The notes under the pieces: model-generated | What the model saw: the letters and a program-made list of their open reading frames with translations, nothing else | The model's database searches: none | What the model was told of the DNA's origin: nothing | Assembly (NCBI GenBank): GCA_036365455.1 | Contig: JAWQUS010000009.1 | Span: 650,001 to 714,000 of the forward strand | DNA: 64,000 bases | Origin: Macrosoma leucophasiata | Lineage: Eukaryota; Arthropoda; Insecta; Lepidoptera; Hedylidae | Direction: 5' to 3' | In this document: one piece after another, positions 7,945 to 17,865 of the stretch | How positions within the stretch are numbered: position 1 is the stretch's first letter | How the letters are laid out: each line of letters begins with the position of its first letter | Position numbers and translations under genes: made by a program

Positions 7945-9920
7945 ATTCAGTTTATTCATTTATTTCATATAATTAGGCTCCTGGAGAGCACTTTTACATC
8001 GTCATTTTTTTTTTTAAACTAACCTAGAGTGAATAACCACTAATAATAATCAAAAATACATAATAAATTAAATAGACACTGAACAATTTTGTATAATATG
8101 GAAAGCATCAATTATTTACAAATTCCTCCATTTCCCCATTTCAAAAGAAACTGAGAAAGAATGAATTTGGTCGTCATAATAAAGGTTATTCACTTGGCAG
8201 AATTCCAAGGGCAATACTGAGAAGAACTCCGCCACTGAAGAAACTCAGTACAGCTCTTTTGAATATAAACTTAAATCTAATACAGTCTGTAAATCCAAAG
8301 TACAGGTTTTCGAAATAGCCTGGGAGCGATCGCTTCAATCCCATGGTGCAGTGTCATTAAGGTAATCACATGTTTTATAATAGTTGCACATGTACAAGCG
8401 TTTTTTGATAACTTTCTTAAATTTATTAATCGAAAGACTTTGAACATCTTCAGGTATTTTGTTAAAGAAGCGTATACATTGACCTTTAAAAGAATTACTC
8501 ACCCTATGCAGTCGTGTTGTGTGCACAGACAACTTGTGTTTGTTCCTAGTATTCATATAATCATTAGCTCTACTAGGAAATTCGCTAATATTTTTACGTA
8601 CATACAGTACATTTTCGTAAATGTATTGCGAAGCTACAGTCAATATATTTATTTCCTTAAATTTATCTCTGAGAGACACTCGCGGACTTAGCCCGTAGAT
8701 AGCACGCACAGCTCTTTTCTGTAAAACAAAAATGGTGTTGACATCGGCGGCATGCCCCCATAGTAAAATTCCATAGGACATAATACTGTGAAAATAGCTA
8801 AAATAAACCAATCGAGCCGTCTCAACGTCAGTTAAGGATCGTATCTTTTTTACCGCAAACGCTGCGGAGCTTAGTCTACGGGCTAGATTGGAAATATGAG
8901 GACCCCACTGCAATTTTGTATCCACGGTTAAGCCAAGAAATACCGTGGAGTCTACTAATTCCAATGCTTCCTCGTTTAGTTTCACATTGGTTGCAACCTG
9001 TTTAACGTTAGGTGTACAAAATTTAATACATTTTGTCTTTCTACTATTTAACAGTAGGTTGTTAGCACTAAACCAATGTACTATTTTAGAGAGGGCATTG
9101 TTTACATCGTCACAAGCTACTTGTTGCCTTTTCATTTTGAATATGAGAGAGGTATCATCTGCAAATAATATCATTTCTTGATTATCGTTAACAATGTATG
9201 GCAAGTCATTAATATAAACTAAAAACAGAAATGGACCCAGAATTGAGCCTTGCGGGACCCCCATATCCATCGAAGTGCCAGGAGATCTCGTTCCATTTAT
9301 ATCAACATACATGGTTCTCGAGCTTAAATATGAAGTCATAAGTTCGAGAGCGGTATCTCGAATTCCGTAGTGGTATAATTTTCTGACCAATGTTTCATGC
9401 TGGACGCAATCAAATGCTTTGGATAAGTCACAGAATACCCCTAGAGCATCCTGTGATTCTTCCCAAGCTTCAAAAATGTGTTTGACAAGTTCAACACCTG
9501 CATCAGTAGTTGAACAACCCTTGGTAAATCCAAATTGTTTTACATGTAAAAGTTTATAACGATTGAAGTGTGAAAGTAATTGATTTAAAATGAGCCTTTC
9601 AAAAATTTTACTTAACGTGGGTAGCACAGAAATGGGTCTGAAATTTGTGGGGTCACTTGTACTACCGGATTTGAATAATGGAATAACTTTACTATTTTTC
9701 ATTAAATCAGGAAACACACCACTTACAATACTGTTGTTAAACATAGTCGCTATTGCGATTATGTCTATTACTGAGTGTACAATTTTTACAGATATGCCCC
9801 ATAAATCACTAGTATTCTTAATTTTAATACATTTAAAAGCATGCATAACATCTGCAGTGCTTACTAACTTAAAATTAAACTTAAATTTACTTTCTTTTAC
9901 ACTTGTTAAAAGAACAAAAC
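7945..9920 (-). mobile_element. Non-LTR retrotransposon (CR1/L2/Jockey-like), 5'-truncated
   Basis: LINE fragment on the minus strand, opposite to the host gene, filling most of the Ig10 intron. It comprises about 1.59 kb of ORF2 and a 3' UTR (about 7945-8334) that resembles segments at 45.5-45.8 and 52.3 kb. The 5' truncation point lies about 10-25 bp from the exon-7 acceptor, so the T/C-rich DNA just upstream of that acceptor (9889-9906) is antisense LINE sequence. Confidence 0.85.
8335..9919 (-). pseudogene. LINE ORF2 C-terminal fragment, reverse transcriptase
   Basis: Uninterrupted minus-strand reading frame of over 520 codons. Reverse-transcriptase motifs in order: FRPISVLPTLSKIFE, FCDLSKAFDCVQHE, GVPQGSILGPFLF and the catalytic FADDTSLIF, followed by a thumb and a C-terminal region with RLHRVSNSFKGQ. 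The N-terminal endonuclease domain is absent because of 5' truncation. The lack of stops suggests a fairly recent insertion, but without ORF1, endonuclease and promoter it cannot move by itself. The first ATG in the frame lies inside exon 7 of the host gene and is coincidental. Confidence 0.88.
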
Positions 9921-9929
9921 CTATTCCAG

Positions 9930-10103
9930 AGCTGGACAGCTCCTTATCAGACAACTACACCTGCGTCGTCCGCAACCCGTGGGGCGAGGAGCGCGGCACG
10001 TGGGAGGTGCGCGCCGCCGCCGCCCCGCCGCGTCCCCGCCCCCGCCTCGCGCTCGCCGCGCCCGCCGCGCTGCTGCTCACTTGGGACGCCACAGACACTA
10101 GCA
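9930..10103 (+). CDS. Dscam: Dscam exon 7: end of Ig10 and start of FN5 (first donor of a 13-unit array)
   Basis: Acceptor ACCTATTCCAG|AG, entering at phase 1; donor CTAGCA|GTGAGT, phase 1. It encodes LDSSLSDNYTCVVRNPWGEE, then RGTWEVRAAAAPPRPRPR and LALAAPAALLLTWDATDTS. DNYTC supplies the second Ig10 cysteine; PP and LLLTW are the first strands of FN5. Joining to exon 8 gives DTSSYTIEYA, as expected for FN5. The donor and its exon context recur 12 more times at 150-bp intervals, so the true 3' end could be any of 13 in-frame donors up to 11903. The first is the only one that gives a standard-length domain. Confidence 0.9.
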
Positions 10104-11926
10104 GTGAGTACCACATACCCTACAACCCGGGGGGCGAGGAGCGCGGCACGTGGGAGGTGCGCGCCGCCGCCGCCCCGCCGCGTCCCCGCCCCCGCCTCGC
10201 GCTCGCCGCGCCCGCCGCGCTGCTGCTCACTTGGGACGCCACAGACACTAGCAGTGAGTACCACATACCCTACAACCCGGGGGGCGAGGAGCGCGGCACG
10301 TGGGAGGTGCGCGCCGCCGCCGCACCGCCGCGTCCCCGCCCCCGCCTCGCGCTCGCCGCGCCCGCCGCGCTGCTGCTCACTTGGGACGCCACAGACACTA
10401 GCAGTGAGTACCACATACCCTACAACCCGGGGGGCGAGGAGCGCGGCACGTGGGAGGTGCGCGCCGCCGCCGCCCCGCCGCGTCCCCGCCCCCGCCTCGC
10501 GCTCGCCGCGCCCGCCGCGCTGCTGCTCACTTGGGACGCCACAGACACTAGCAGTGAGTACCACATACCCTACAACCCGGGGGGCGAGGAGCGCGGCACG
10601 TGGGAGGTGCGCGCCGCCGCCGCCCCGCCGCGTCCCCGCCCCCGCCTCGCGCTCGCCGCGCCCGCCGCGCTGCTGCTCACTTGGGACGCCACAGACACTA
10701 GCAGTGAGTACCACATACCCTACAACCCGGGGGGCGAGGAGCGCGGCACGTGGGAGGTGCGCGCCGCCGCCGCCCCGCCGCGTCCCCGCCCCCGCCTCGC
10801 GCTCGCCGCGCCCGCCGCGCTGCTGCTCACTTGGGACGCCACAGACACTAGCAGTGAGTACCACATACCCTACAACCCGGGGGGCGAGGAGCGCGGCACG
10901 TGGGAGGTGCGCGCCGCCGCCGCCCCGCCGCGTCCCCGCCCCCGCCTCGCGCTCGCCGCGCCCGCCGCGCTGCTGCTCACTTGGGACGCCACAGACACTA
11001 GCAGTGAGTACCACATACCCTACAACCCGGGGGGCGAGGAGCGCGGCACGTGGGAGGTGCGCGCCGCCGCCGCCCCGCCGCGTCCCCGCCCCCGCCTCGC
11101 GCTCGCCGCGCCCGCCGCGCTGCTGCTCACTTGGGACGCCACAGACACTAGCAGTGAGTACCACATACCCTACAACCCGGGGGGCGAGGAGCGCGGCACG
11201 TGGGAGGTGCGCGCCGCCGCCGCCCCGCCGCGTCCCCGCCCCCGCCTCGCGCTCGCCGCGCCCGCCGCGCTGCTGCTCACTTGGGACGCCACAGACACTA
11301 GCAGTGAGTACCACATACCCTACAACCCGGGGGGCGAGGAGCGCGGCACGTGGGAGGTGCGCGCCGCCGCCGCCCCGCCGCGTCCCCGCCCCCGCCTCGC
11401 GCTCGCCGCGCCCGCCGCGCTGCTGCTCACTTGGGACGCCACAGACACTAGCAGTGAGTACCACATACCCTACAACCCGGGGGGCGAGGAGCGCGGCACG
11501 TGGGAGGTGCGCGCCGCCGCCGCCCCGCCGCGTCCCCGCCCCCGCCTCGCGCTCGCCGCGCCCGCCGCGCTGCTGCTCACTTGGGACGCCACAGACACTA
11601 GCAGTGAGTACCACATACCCTACAACCCGGGGGGCGAGGAGCGCGGCACGTGGGAGGTGCGCGCCGCCGCCGCCCCGCCGCGTCCCCGCCCCCGCCTCGC
11701 GCTCGCCGCGCCCGCCGCGCTGCTGCTCACTTGGGACGCCACAGACACTAGCAGTGAGTACCACATACCCTACAACCCGGGGGGCGAGGAGCGCGGCACG
11801 TGGGAGGTGCGCGCCGCCGCCGCCCCGCCGCGTCCCCGCCCCCGCCTCGCGCTCGCCGCGCCCGCCGCGCTGCTGCTCACTTGGGACGCCACAGACACTA
11901 GCAGTGAGTACCACATACCCTACAAA
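9977..11926 (+). repeat. Exon-7 donor-spanning tandem array, 13 units of 150 bp
   Basis: The marker GGGGCGAGGA occurs at 9981 and then every 150 bp to 11781, giving 13 units. Each holds 123 bp of exon 7, the donor GCA|GTGAGT and 27 bp of intron (CCACATACCCTACAACCCGG). Apart from the first unit's original exon junction, I see only one substitution across all units (a C to A near 10324). 150 is 50 codons and the exon frame has no stop through the whole array, so all 13 donors share phase and frame. The array is about 75% GC with very high CpG, inside an AT-rich intron. Confidence 0.96.
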
Positions 11927-12070
11927 ATACAGATTATACTACCCTCTTTCAGTATAGACACATTCAAATTAGAAAGCATCCTACTAAAAGAAAGTACAAG
12001 AAACTCATTCAATCACTTCACTAAACACATTGTTAACACCTAAAAACAGTTCAATAATACATGATATTTA

Positions 12071-13333
12071 GGTTGGGGAAAAAGTTTCTTCGCATTTTTT
12101 AAGATAATTCAAAACATTGTTTAATAAAGTTTATTTAAATTTAACTAAAGTATGTATGTACCATTTTGTTCGATAACCTTTTGCCATCTTGTAGGTAGGG
12201 ACATGATCCCATTGCTATAAAAATTTTGGGACTTCTCATCAAAATACCGCGACAAGTGGATTTGGCAGTCCTCTCGTGATGTTAACCTAACATTGCATAA
12301 AGAATTCTGAAGAGACCGAAACAGGTGGAAATCTGAACACCTCCCAGCCAAACTCTCTTAATTTTTGCTGAGTGTCTATAGATGTGTGAAGTCTAGCGTT
12401 ATCATGATGAAATACCATACCCCTTCTGTTGATAAATTCCGGCCGCTTTCTCTCAACTTCTTGCTTTAATCTCATCAGTTGTTCGCAGTAGAGTTCAGAA
12501 TCGATAGTCTTGCCTGGTGGTAATAGCTCATAATGAATAATGCCCTTCCAATCCCACCACGCACACAACATCACCTTATTGCGAGTTAACCCGGGTTTCG
12601 CCACAGTCTGTGAAGCCTGACCGGCCTTTGACCACGACCTTTTTCGCACGTTCTTGTCGTACGCGATCCACTTTTCATCACCAGTTATCAGCTTCTTCAA
12701 AAATGATTCGGTTTCATAATAAAGAAACCGAATCATCAAATGTCGTAATAAAGAATCACAAATGAGTACACGGTTCATTAGGTTTCTTTCAGTGAGCTCG
12801 TGAGGTACCCAAATATCGAGCTTTTTTTGTACCCAGCTTTTTTCAAATGCGCCAAAACTGTTTTGTGATCAATTCTCAGTTCTTCAGCTACGTCGTAACT
12901 ACTGATACTGATATGTCGATCTTGCTCCACTTTTTCGAAAATGGCATCAATTTTATCCGTAATAGGGCGACCAGAGCGAGGTGCATCTTTGACATCAAAA
13001 TTTCCGGATTGAAAACGCTTAAACCAAATTTTTGCTACTCTCACAGACACTGCACTAGGTCCATAAACATCGCAAATTTTTTTCGCGGCTTGCGTTGCAT
13101 TTTTACCTTTTTTGTAGTAAAATTTTAAAATGTATCGAATTTCTTCATTAGATTCACTCATCTTGACAGTACGAAAAATAAATGAAAATCACACATTTGC
13201 CTAATTTGAATTTGTAATTATGTTCTTTAAAATTTTAACTTTCAATGATACCAAAACCAGCCAGATACAAATACTACAGCCAAAGAGATTTTATTACAAG
13301 TTCATACATACTTACTTTACTTTTTCCCCAACC
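12071..13333 (-). mobile_element. Mariner-family DNA transposon, defective
   Basis: 1263-bp element flanked by TA dinucleotides, with inverted ends beginning GGTTGGGGAAAAAGT on both sides. The minus strand encodes a mariner transposase in at least three frames (entered separately). Element length, TIR start and TA target are typical of mariner. It lies in the intron after exon 7, shortly after the array. Confidence 0.93.
12145..13161 (-). pseudogene. Mariner transposase, frameshifted and internally deleted
   Basis: The N-terminal part (from 13161) starts MSESNEEIRYILKFYYKKGK and has the helix-turn-helix region with SGRPITDK. Near 12815 a frameshift interrupts the WVPHEL-type linker. The middle part (12287-12778) contains TGDEKWIAYD and HHDNARLHTS, carrying the first two catalytic aspartates of the D,D34D triad. 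A second frame change with loss of about ten codons occurs near 12345, just before SDFHLFRSLQ, which carries the third aspartate. At least two lesions mean no active transposase. No ORF is restored here. Confidence 0.9.
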
Positions 13334-13801
13334 TATTATATCATCATAAACATACACACCTGAACTGAACGATCCACTCTATACTCACCTTTCATCTTGA
13401 TATTGACTTAAGTCGCCCGTAAACCGTAGCGAGGACTTCTGTCAAGTCATCCACAACATTATATATTCCTCTTATTAAGTCTGTTGAGCCAAATGCGCAC
13501 GTTCGATTATGATGAAATCAATTGTCTTATTTTTCTCGTAAGCTGATGGGTTAATATCGCTAGTTGTAGGTAGCCGTGTTAGTTTGCGCAATAAGGAATC
13601 ATCTATTCAAAATTATAACAATAAATTGAAGCACGTGTGAGATAATTTGTAGATTATTAAGCTATTGCATAGCTTCTATCGCAGGCCTTGAGCGCGGGCA
13701 CCGAATTCAAAAATTCCGTAACGCAAAAAACCGGACGCTCCGGAATACAAATTTTAAACTCATAAAAAAAGTCATGTATAATTTCGCCGTCCGACCTCGT
13801 G

Positions 13802-13882
13802 GGTAGCGTGGCCGAGCGGTCTAGGCGCTGGTTTAAAGCACCAGTCTCTTCGGAGGCGTGGGTTCGAATCCCACTACTGCCA
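13802..13882 (+). tRNA. tRNA-Leu-derived pseudogene, anticodon AAA
   Basis: An 81-nt cloverleaf of the long-variable-arm type: A-box GTGGCCGAGCGGTCTAG, variable arm TCTCTTCGGAG, T-arm GTGGGTTCGAATCCCAC, discriminator A. The body corresponds to eukaryotic tRNA-Leu(AAG). The anticodon stem CTGGT/ACCAG closes over TTAAAGC, placing AAA (which would read UUU, Phe) where Leu would have AAG. The D-loop is one base short. The 3' acceptor strand reads TACTGCC, giving one mismatch and a wobble with GGTAGCG. A T-run follows shortly. These changes make it a likely pseudogene; the intragenic Pol III boxes are intact. Confidence 0.75.
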
Positions 13883-14264
13883 AGATTGTTTTTGTTAATT
13901 TTTTTTATTGTTTGTTTTTCCATTCAACATTTAAAAAGTGGTAAATATTAATAGAAAATTATTGTTTCATTTTTCTATTTTTTTTTGTTTTATTTGCATT
14001 TTATTTTGTTTTGCATAATTTTAGATAATTATGTAAATGCAATAGCTTTACCGCGGCAGTCCCCGAGTGCCACACGTCTTTTTTTTTATCTCGCACTCGC
14101 ATGTTACGACACAGAAAGCTAACGAGATGGACGCATGCACTTCATTTCAGGTTGCAGTATTTTAGATGCTTGATTTCCCTCGGGAATCGACTAGTAAAGT
14201 ATCTTTAGTGTACGAGATTTTCTTGGGTGTGAAATATACAGCCAACCCTAGCATTGTCTGTGTA

Positions 14265-14334
14265 CGGGACACCTCATGGAAAGTGGTAACCGTAGCTTAA
14301 GAGCTACGGTGACCACTTTCCATGAGGTGTCCCG
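14265..14334. repeat. 70-bp near-perfect palindrome
   Basis: Two 33-bp arms (starting CGGGACACCTCATGGAAAG) flank TAAG in the centre, with one arm mismatch (TAACC versus GGTGA). Such a structure can form a cruciform in DNA or a long hairpin in RNA. It lies in the exon 7-8 intron. The flanks (to about 14470) look like a degraded repeat. Confidence 0.85.
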
Positions 14335-14429
14335 TCCGCTTGTCTGTCAACCTAATGACATAAAAAAAATGAAAACACCCAGAAAACTTGTAGGATCTGC
14401 TTCGAAAAACAGTGATTTTTTTATACGCT

Positions 14430-14600
14430 TACACTCACAGCCCTATACTATGTATAAACCTCTGTCATAGGTGCCGTTCTACACACACAACACATACATA
14501 AACACCCAGACCCGAAACAAATAAATCTGTAAGCCATACAAATATTTGTCCCGGAACAGGAATCGAAATTGTGACCCCGTGAGCCTCGGGTAAAATGGTT
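14430..14600 (-). repeat. Interspersed repeat (family 5)
   Basis: Contains CTATGTATAAACCTCTGTC, CCAGACCCGAAACAAAT and ACAAATATTTGTCCCGG, then ATCGAA. Related sequence is at about 49335-49470 in the opposite orientation, with shorter pieces at 31.97 and 33.0 kb. On the minus strand the TTCGATTCC-like part resembles a B-box, suggesting a tRNA-derived SINE. It is degenerate. Confidence 0.5.
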
Positions 14601-14689
14601 GTCGAACGAGTCATTTGGTCCAGGGTCCTAACTATAGGCGATGAAAACCCTAATCAGAATAATATAAAAACATCAATACCTACTTGCAG

Positions 14690-14875
14690 GTTACACAATA
14701 GAATACGCCCGAGAACCAGGTCGTTGGCACAACGTGGTCGTGCCGACCGGGGCGCGTACTCACGCACTACGCGGGCTCGGCTGCGGGACCGCGTACCGCG
14801 TGCGTATGTTCGCGAGGAACAACGCGGGTTCATCGCCACCCAGCGAGATTCTTAGCGCTTCTACTACTGGTGGAT
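14690..14875 (+). CDS. Dscam: Dscam exon 8: second half of FN5
   Basis: Acceptor CCTACTTGCAG|GT and donor GGTGGAT|GTAAGT, phase 1 on both sides. It encodes YTIEYAREPGRWHNVVVP, then THALRGLGCGTAYRVRMFAR and NNAGSSPPSEILSASTTGG. The pattern L-x-C-G-T-x-Y-x-V-R-x-x-A-x-N-x-A-G-S-S-P-P-S is the conserved end of Dscam FN5. It is moderately GC-rich. Confidence 0.94.
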
Positions 14876-15349
14876 GTAAGTTGCTCTTACTTACTATGCT
14901 GTTCCTTATAAGACTTAATTACTTTTTATTTTAGACATAGCTTTCGTTCTTATTTACTCCACGGGAGAGACAGACGTAATGTGAAGATGTAAGGCAAAAT
15001 TTTAAGTTTAGTAAGAGTTTCGATTACGTTTGGAAACCATCCAGCTTTGAGTGCCCGTAGATTAATATTGCGGCCTACAGGAATCCGCATAAAAACTAGA
15101 AGTCAAATTGAAGCGTTTGGTCAACACTTCTCGTGACCAGATGGCTGACCAATATGTCGGTCAGAGAATAATTGCCATTCAACGTGGCAATGCTGCCAGA
15201 CTTTTGTATACAGTTAACATTCGCCGAAATAAATAATCACAAATACATTTGTGGAGCTAGGTTATTTTCATTACAGTTATACCAATAATTTTCTCATTAG
15301 AATCAAACCCACTTCGACGTATGTGCAAACTATATCAATTTTCTTCCAG

Positions 15350-15637
15350 TATCAAAATCGGCTGTAGAAAAGCAGTTAATTACAACGAACAGTAGCTGCG
15401 TGAAGTTGAATCTCTTGACGTGGGACAGCAACGGATGCCCACTCATCCACTTCATCATCTCCATCCGAGGGTTCGAAGAATCCGCTTGGAGATCAGAAAC
15501 GGTTGAATTGGAAGCTCAGCCTGTGTGTATGTGTGGACTGCAAGCGGCCTCGTGGTACCATCTGAGAGTGGTGGCGACCAGTACAGCTGGGACTACTACA
15601 GCTACTTACTATTTCTCTACTTTGACTGAGGACGGAG
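15350..15637 (+). CDS. Dscam: Dscam exon 9: FN6
   Basis: Acceptor TTTTCTTCCAG|TA with a strong pyrimidine tract; donor GGAG|GTAAAT; phase 1 in and out. One 288-nt exon carries nearly the whole domain: SKSAVEKQLITTNSSCVKLN, LLTWDSNGCPLIHFIISIRG, then AASWYHLRVVATSTAGTTTA and YYFSTLTEDGG. LxTWxSxGCPI and WYxLxVxAxSxAGTTxAxYxFxT match the last fibronectin domain of Dscam, just outside the membrane. Codon use is AT-leaning. Confidence 0.94.
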
Positions 15638-15722
15638 GTAAATATAATTTATAATCCGAAATTGTTCATTCGCTAGTCAATCAATTTTTTACACGTCTAG
15701 TAAGCTAATGGGTGCTCAGAAA

Positions 15723-16427
15723 CAGTGGAGCGTCGATTATTCGAACGTCACTTAACCGAACGACCACTTATCCGAACGTAGTAACACACGGGTCAATGCC
15801 GCCCGCGCTTCAGTTTTCGCCCATTTATCGCGACTCCTTCACTTGTTATTGTACTCGTATGTTCAGATAATGAAGTCGAAAACATAGTTAGTGCTTCTGA
15901 AGCGTTTACTTGCTTAGATATTGCCTTGCGCAGGATTGAAACATAGGCCGAGAGCGACCAGTATCAAATATCTCTTCTCAAAAAAGTACGCGATCTAGCC
16001 GCTCGTAAGCGGGTAGGCTTGCTTCGGCAGACGAAGATTCAAGATCTTTTTAAGCGTTAATTGTAATTTGTAAACACTAGTTTTACTACAAGATTGTCTG
16101 CACTTTTTTTGTTTATTTCCTATTTGTACTATTCATTTTACGCAATAACACATGCGAGTGAACTTTAGAAAAATAAAGAAAAAACAAAGAAAAATTTGAC
16201 TTGGTAGGAATCGAACCTGCGATCTCAGGATATACCTTTTTTTTTTTATTTCCTATTTGTCATTAAAAATATTCATAAATGTAAGTAATATGGTTTTCAT
16301 TTATCTGTACGTAAATGTGTATGGCTGAATCAATATAGTACATAGTTCGATTATCCGAAAATACCGGTTTTCCGAACACCCACGTCCCCCCAAGTAGTTC
16401 GGATAATCGCGATAAAACGCTCTACTG
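15723..16427 (+). mobile_element. pogo/Tigger-like DNA transposon relic
   Basis: Ends are inverted: CAGTGGAGCGTCGATTATTC on the left and GATAAAACGCTCTACTG on the right, with GTTCGGATAATCG inside the right terminus. Between them, about 15890-16060 (+) reads like the C-terminal tail of a Tigger/CENP-B-type transposase (SEAFTCLDIALRRIE, a stop, then KKVRDLAARKRVGLLRQTK). The DDE core is missing, so it is inactive. A family-2 tRNA-like fragment (about 16178-16240) is inserted inside. Confidence 0.75.
16178..16240 (-). repeat. Fragment of a tRNA-like repeat
   Basis: AGAAAAATTTGACTTGGTAG then AATCGAACCTGCGATCTCAG resembles a reversed tRNA 3' half with a B-box, related to but distinct from family 2. 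It is followed by a T-run. Confidence 0.5.
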
Positions 16428-16806
16428 TATATAATTAGTATCTACAAGATTATGAGTGTGAATGTTGTATTTTGGAAAGTTTATCCTTCTGGTTGTCTAG
16501 AATTTGCAAAGTTCAGAAAATGGTGTGATCTCGGTGACCGTAGTCCTTCAGAATACTATTATATCCAGTAATTCTATGACTAAATCTACCAGCTCGGATA
16601 TTATTACATGTTGCAGAATGATTTTGAAATTGTTTCATAAAAACTCTAAACGACCTCGACTTCGGTCGGGCACTTGGGTTTTCTTTCGATGAGCTCAAGT
16701 TTGCATAAGGTCCAACTCACAAAGCATCGAAGGAGTTCTTTTGATCGATCATAATCGTAAGATAAAAACTTAATTTTAGGTCAGATTAAAAAATAGTGTA
16801 TTGCAG

Positions 16807-16942
16807 AGCGAATACCGGCGCCGGCGCAGTTCCCGGCGGGCGGCGACGCGGCGGGCGCCGGCGCGGGCCGCGCGCTGCTGGCCGCCGGCGCCGCGCTCCT
16901 CGCCGCGCTCACCGTGCTGGCTGCTGTCGTCTACAGGAAGAG
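16807..16942 (+). CDS. Dscam: Dscam exon 10: membrane-proximal linker and transmembrane helix
   Basis: Acceptor GTATTGCAG|AG, entering at phase 1; donor GGAAGAG|GTACTA, phase 2. It encodes ERIPAPAQFPAGGDAAGAG, then an uncharged helix of about 20 residues (ALLAAGAALLAALTVLAAVV) stopped by YRKR, a classic stop-transfer sequence. This fits the single Dscam transmembrane segment. The exon has no ATG and is very GC-rich. Only one transmembrane exon is seen here; Drosophila Dscam1 has two alternatives, and I see no second one nearby. Confidence 0.9.
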
Positions 16943-17129
16943 GTACTAAAATTTGGGTCAATACGTGTAATATTTGGTTTATTCAGTGTCTACAAGGAGA
17001 TTTACACGTGATAACAATTGCATTTGCGATATGAATGGGAAAGGCAATATTACAGCGACAGTTTCGATAAAATATGTGATTATTTTATAAAGCAGTCGTA
17101 GTGCCCCCTAAGCGATCGAACACCGTTAT

Positions 17130-17372
17130 AAGGTGGCAAACGAGCATGCAATTCATATAGATGTTAAGTGATGACTGAAGCCTATAGACATCTATATAAA
17201 AACACAGGTTAAATGCAGATGCGTCGCCACTCTCGCCTTAGTTAGCTATTACGAGGCCATACATTACCAAACCTAACCGGAACACAATAGTGCTGAAAAT
17301 TTGTCGTCAGAAAGATTGGGTAATGCGGTGATGCCTACGCCCTCGACACCTTACTCTGGAACTCTGCCATCG
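17130..17372 (-). repeat. SINE-like family 1 in intron 10
   Basis: Minus-strand copy from AGGTGGCAAACGAGCATGC to near CTCTGGAACTCTGCCATCG. It occupies about half of the 472-bp intron between the transmembrane exon and the first cytoplasmic exon and ends about 40 bp from the acceptor. Confidence 0.75.
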
Positions 17373-17414
17373 AGACGATTCGAAAGAAGTGACAACTTTT
17401 TTCAATGTTTCCAG

Positions 17415-17566
17415 TTCAAAAGTATCGTGCTTCAGGAAAGGCTATGAGCAGAGCGGGGTGTCGGAAGAGGACAAGTCTGTAGAGAAGCGAGATAATAGAC
17501 GGAACTGTCAGCAAGTCTACACATCCTCACCTATCAAGCATCCTGCCAGCAAGAAGGACCAGCAAG
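17415..17566 (+). CDS. Dscam: Dscam exon 11: juxtamembrane cytoplasmic region
   Basis: Acceptor AATGTTTCCAG|T (completing Ser) and donor CAGCAAG|GTGGGT (phase 1). It encodes SKVSCFRKGYEQSGVSEED, then KSVEKRDNRRNCQQVYTSSP and IKHPASKKDQQ. It is highly charged, with many Lys, Arg and Ser, consistent with an intracellular tail. I recognise no catalytic domain. Confidence 0.85.
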
Positions 17567-17865
17567 GTGGGTGGTTGTATTGAGATAGGTTTTGGCAACT
17601 TTTATTCTGCCTTAATTGCTGAGTAAAAGAAGCTATTGCTAGGGTGGATCAGTTTTGACATCTGACGATTTCAGAGGATGAAGACGGGTTTCAATGTAGT
17701 GGCAGGAGTAAAGAGATATCAGTTAGATTTGATGTATTTTGGCTGTTTTTTAACCTCCCCTGCAGATGCCGATGCAGCAGACTATTGTTTTTATTTCGAA
17801 TTATTGGGTATACATACTTATTTAGAGATATTTCAATAACCGGCATTGTATGTTTCCTACATCAG

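Noticed and set aside
9947..11914. 655-codon minus-strand open frame over the exon-7 array
   Set aside because: Shadow of a GC-rich repeat whose unit is a multiple of three; no independent protein motif.
9590..12043. 817-codon plus-strand open frame
   Set aside because: It fuses antisense LINE sequence, exon 7, the 13-unit array and intron. Only 9930-10103 (and possibly further array units) is supported as coding.
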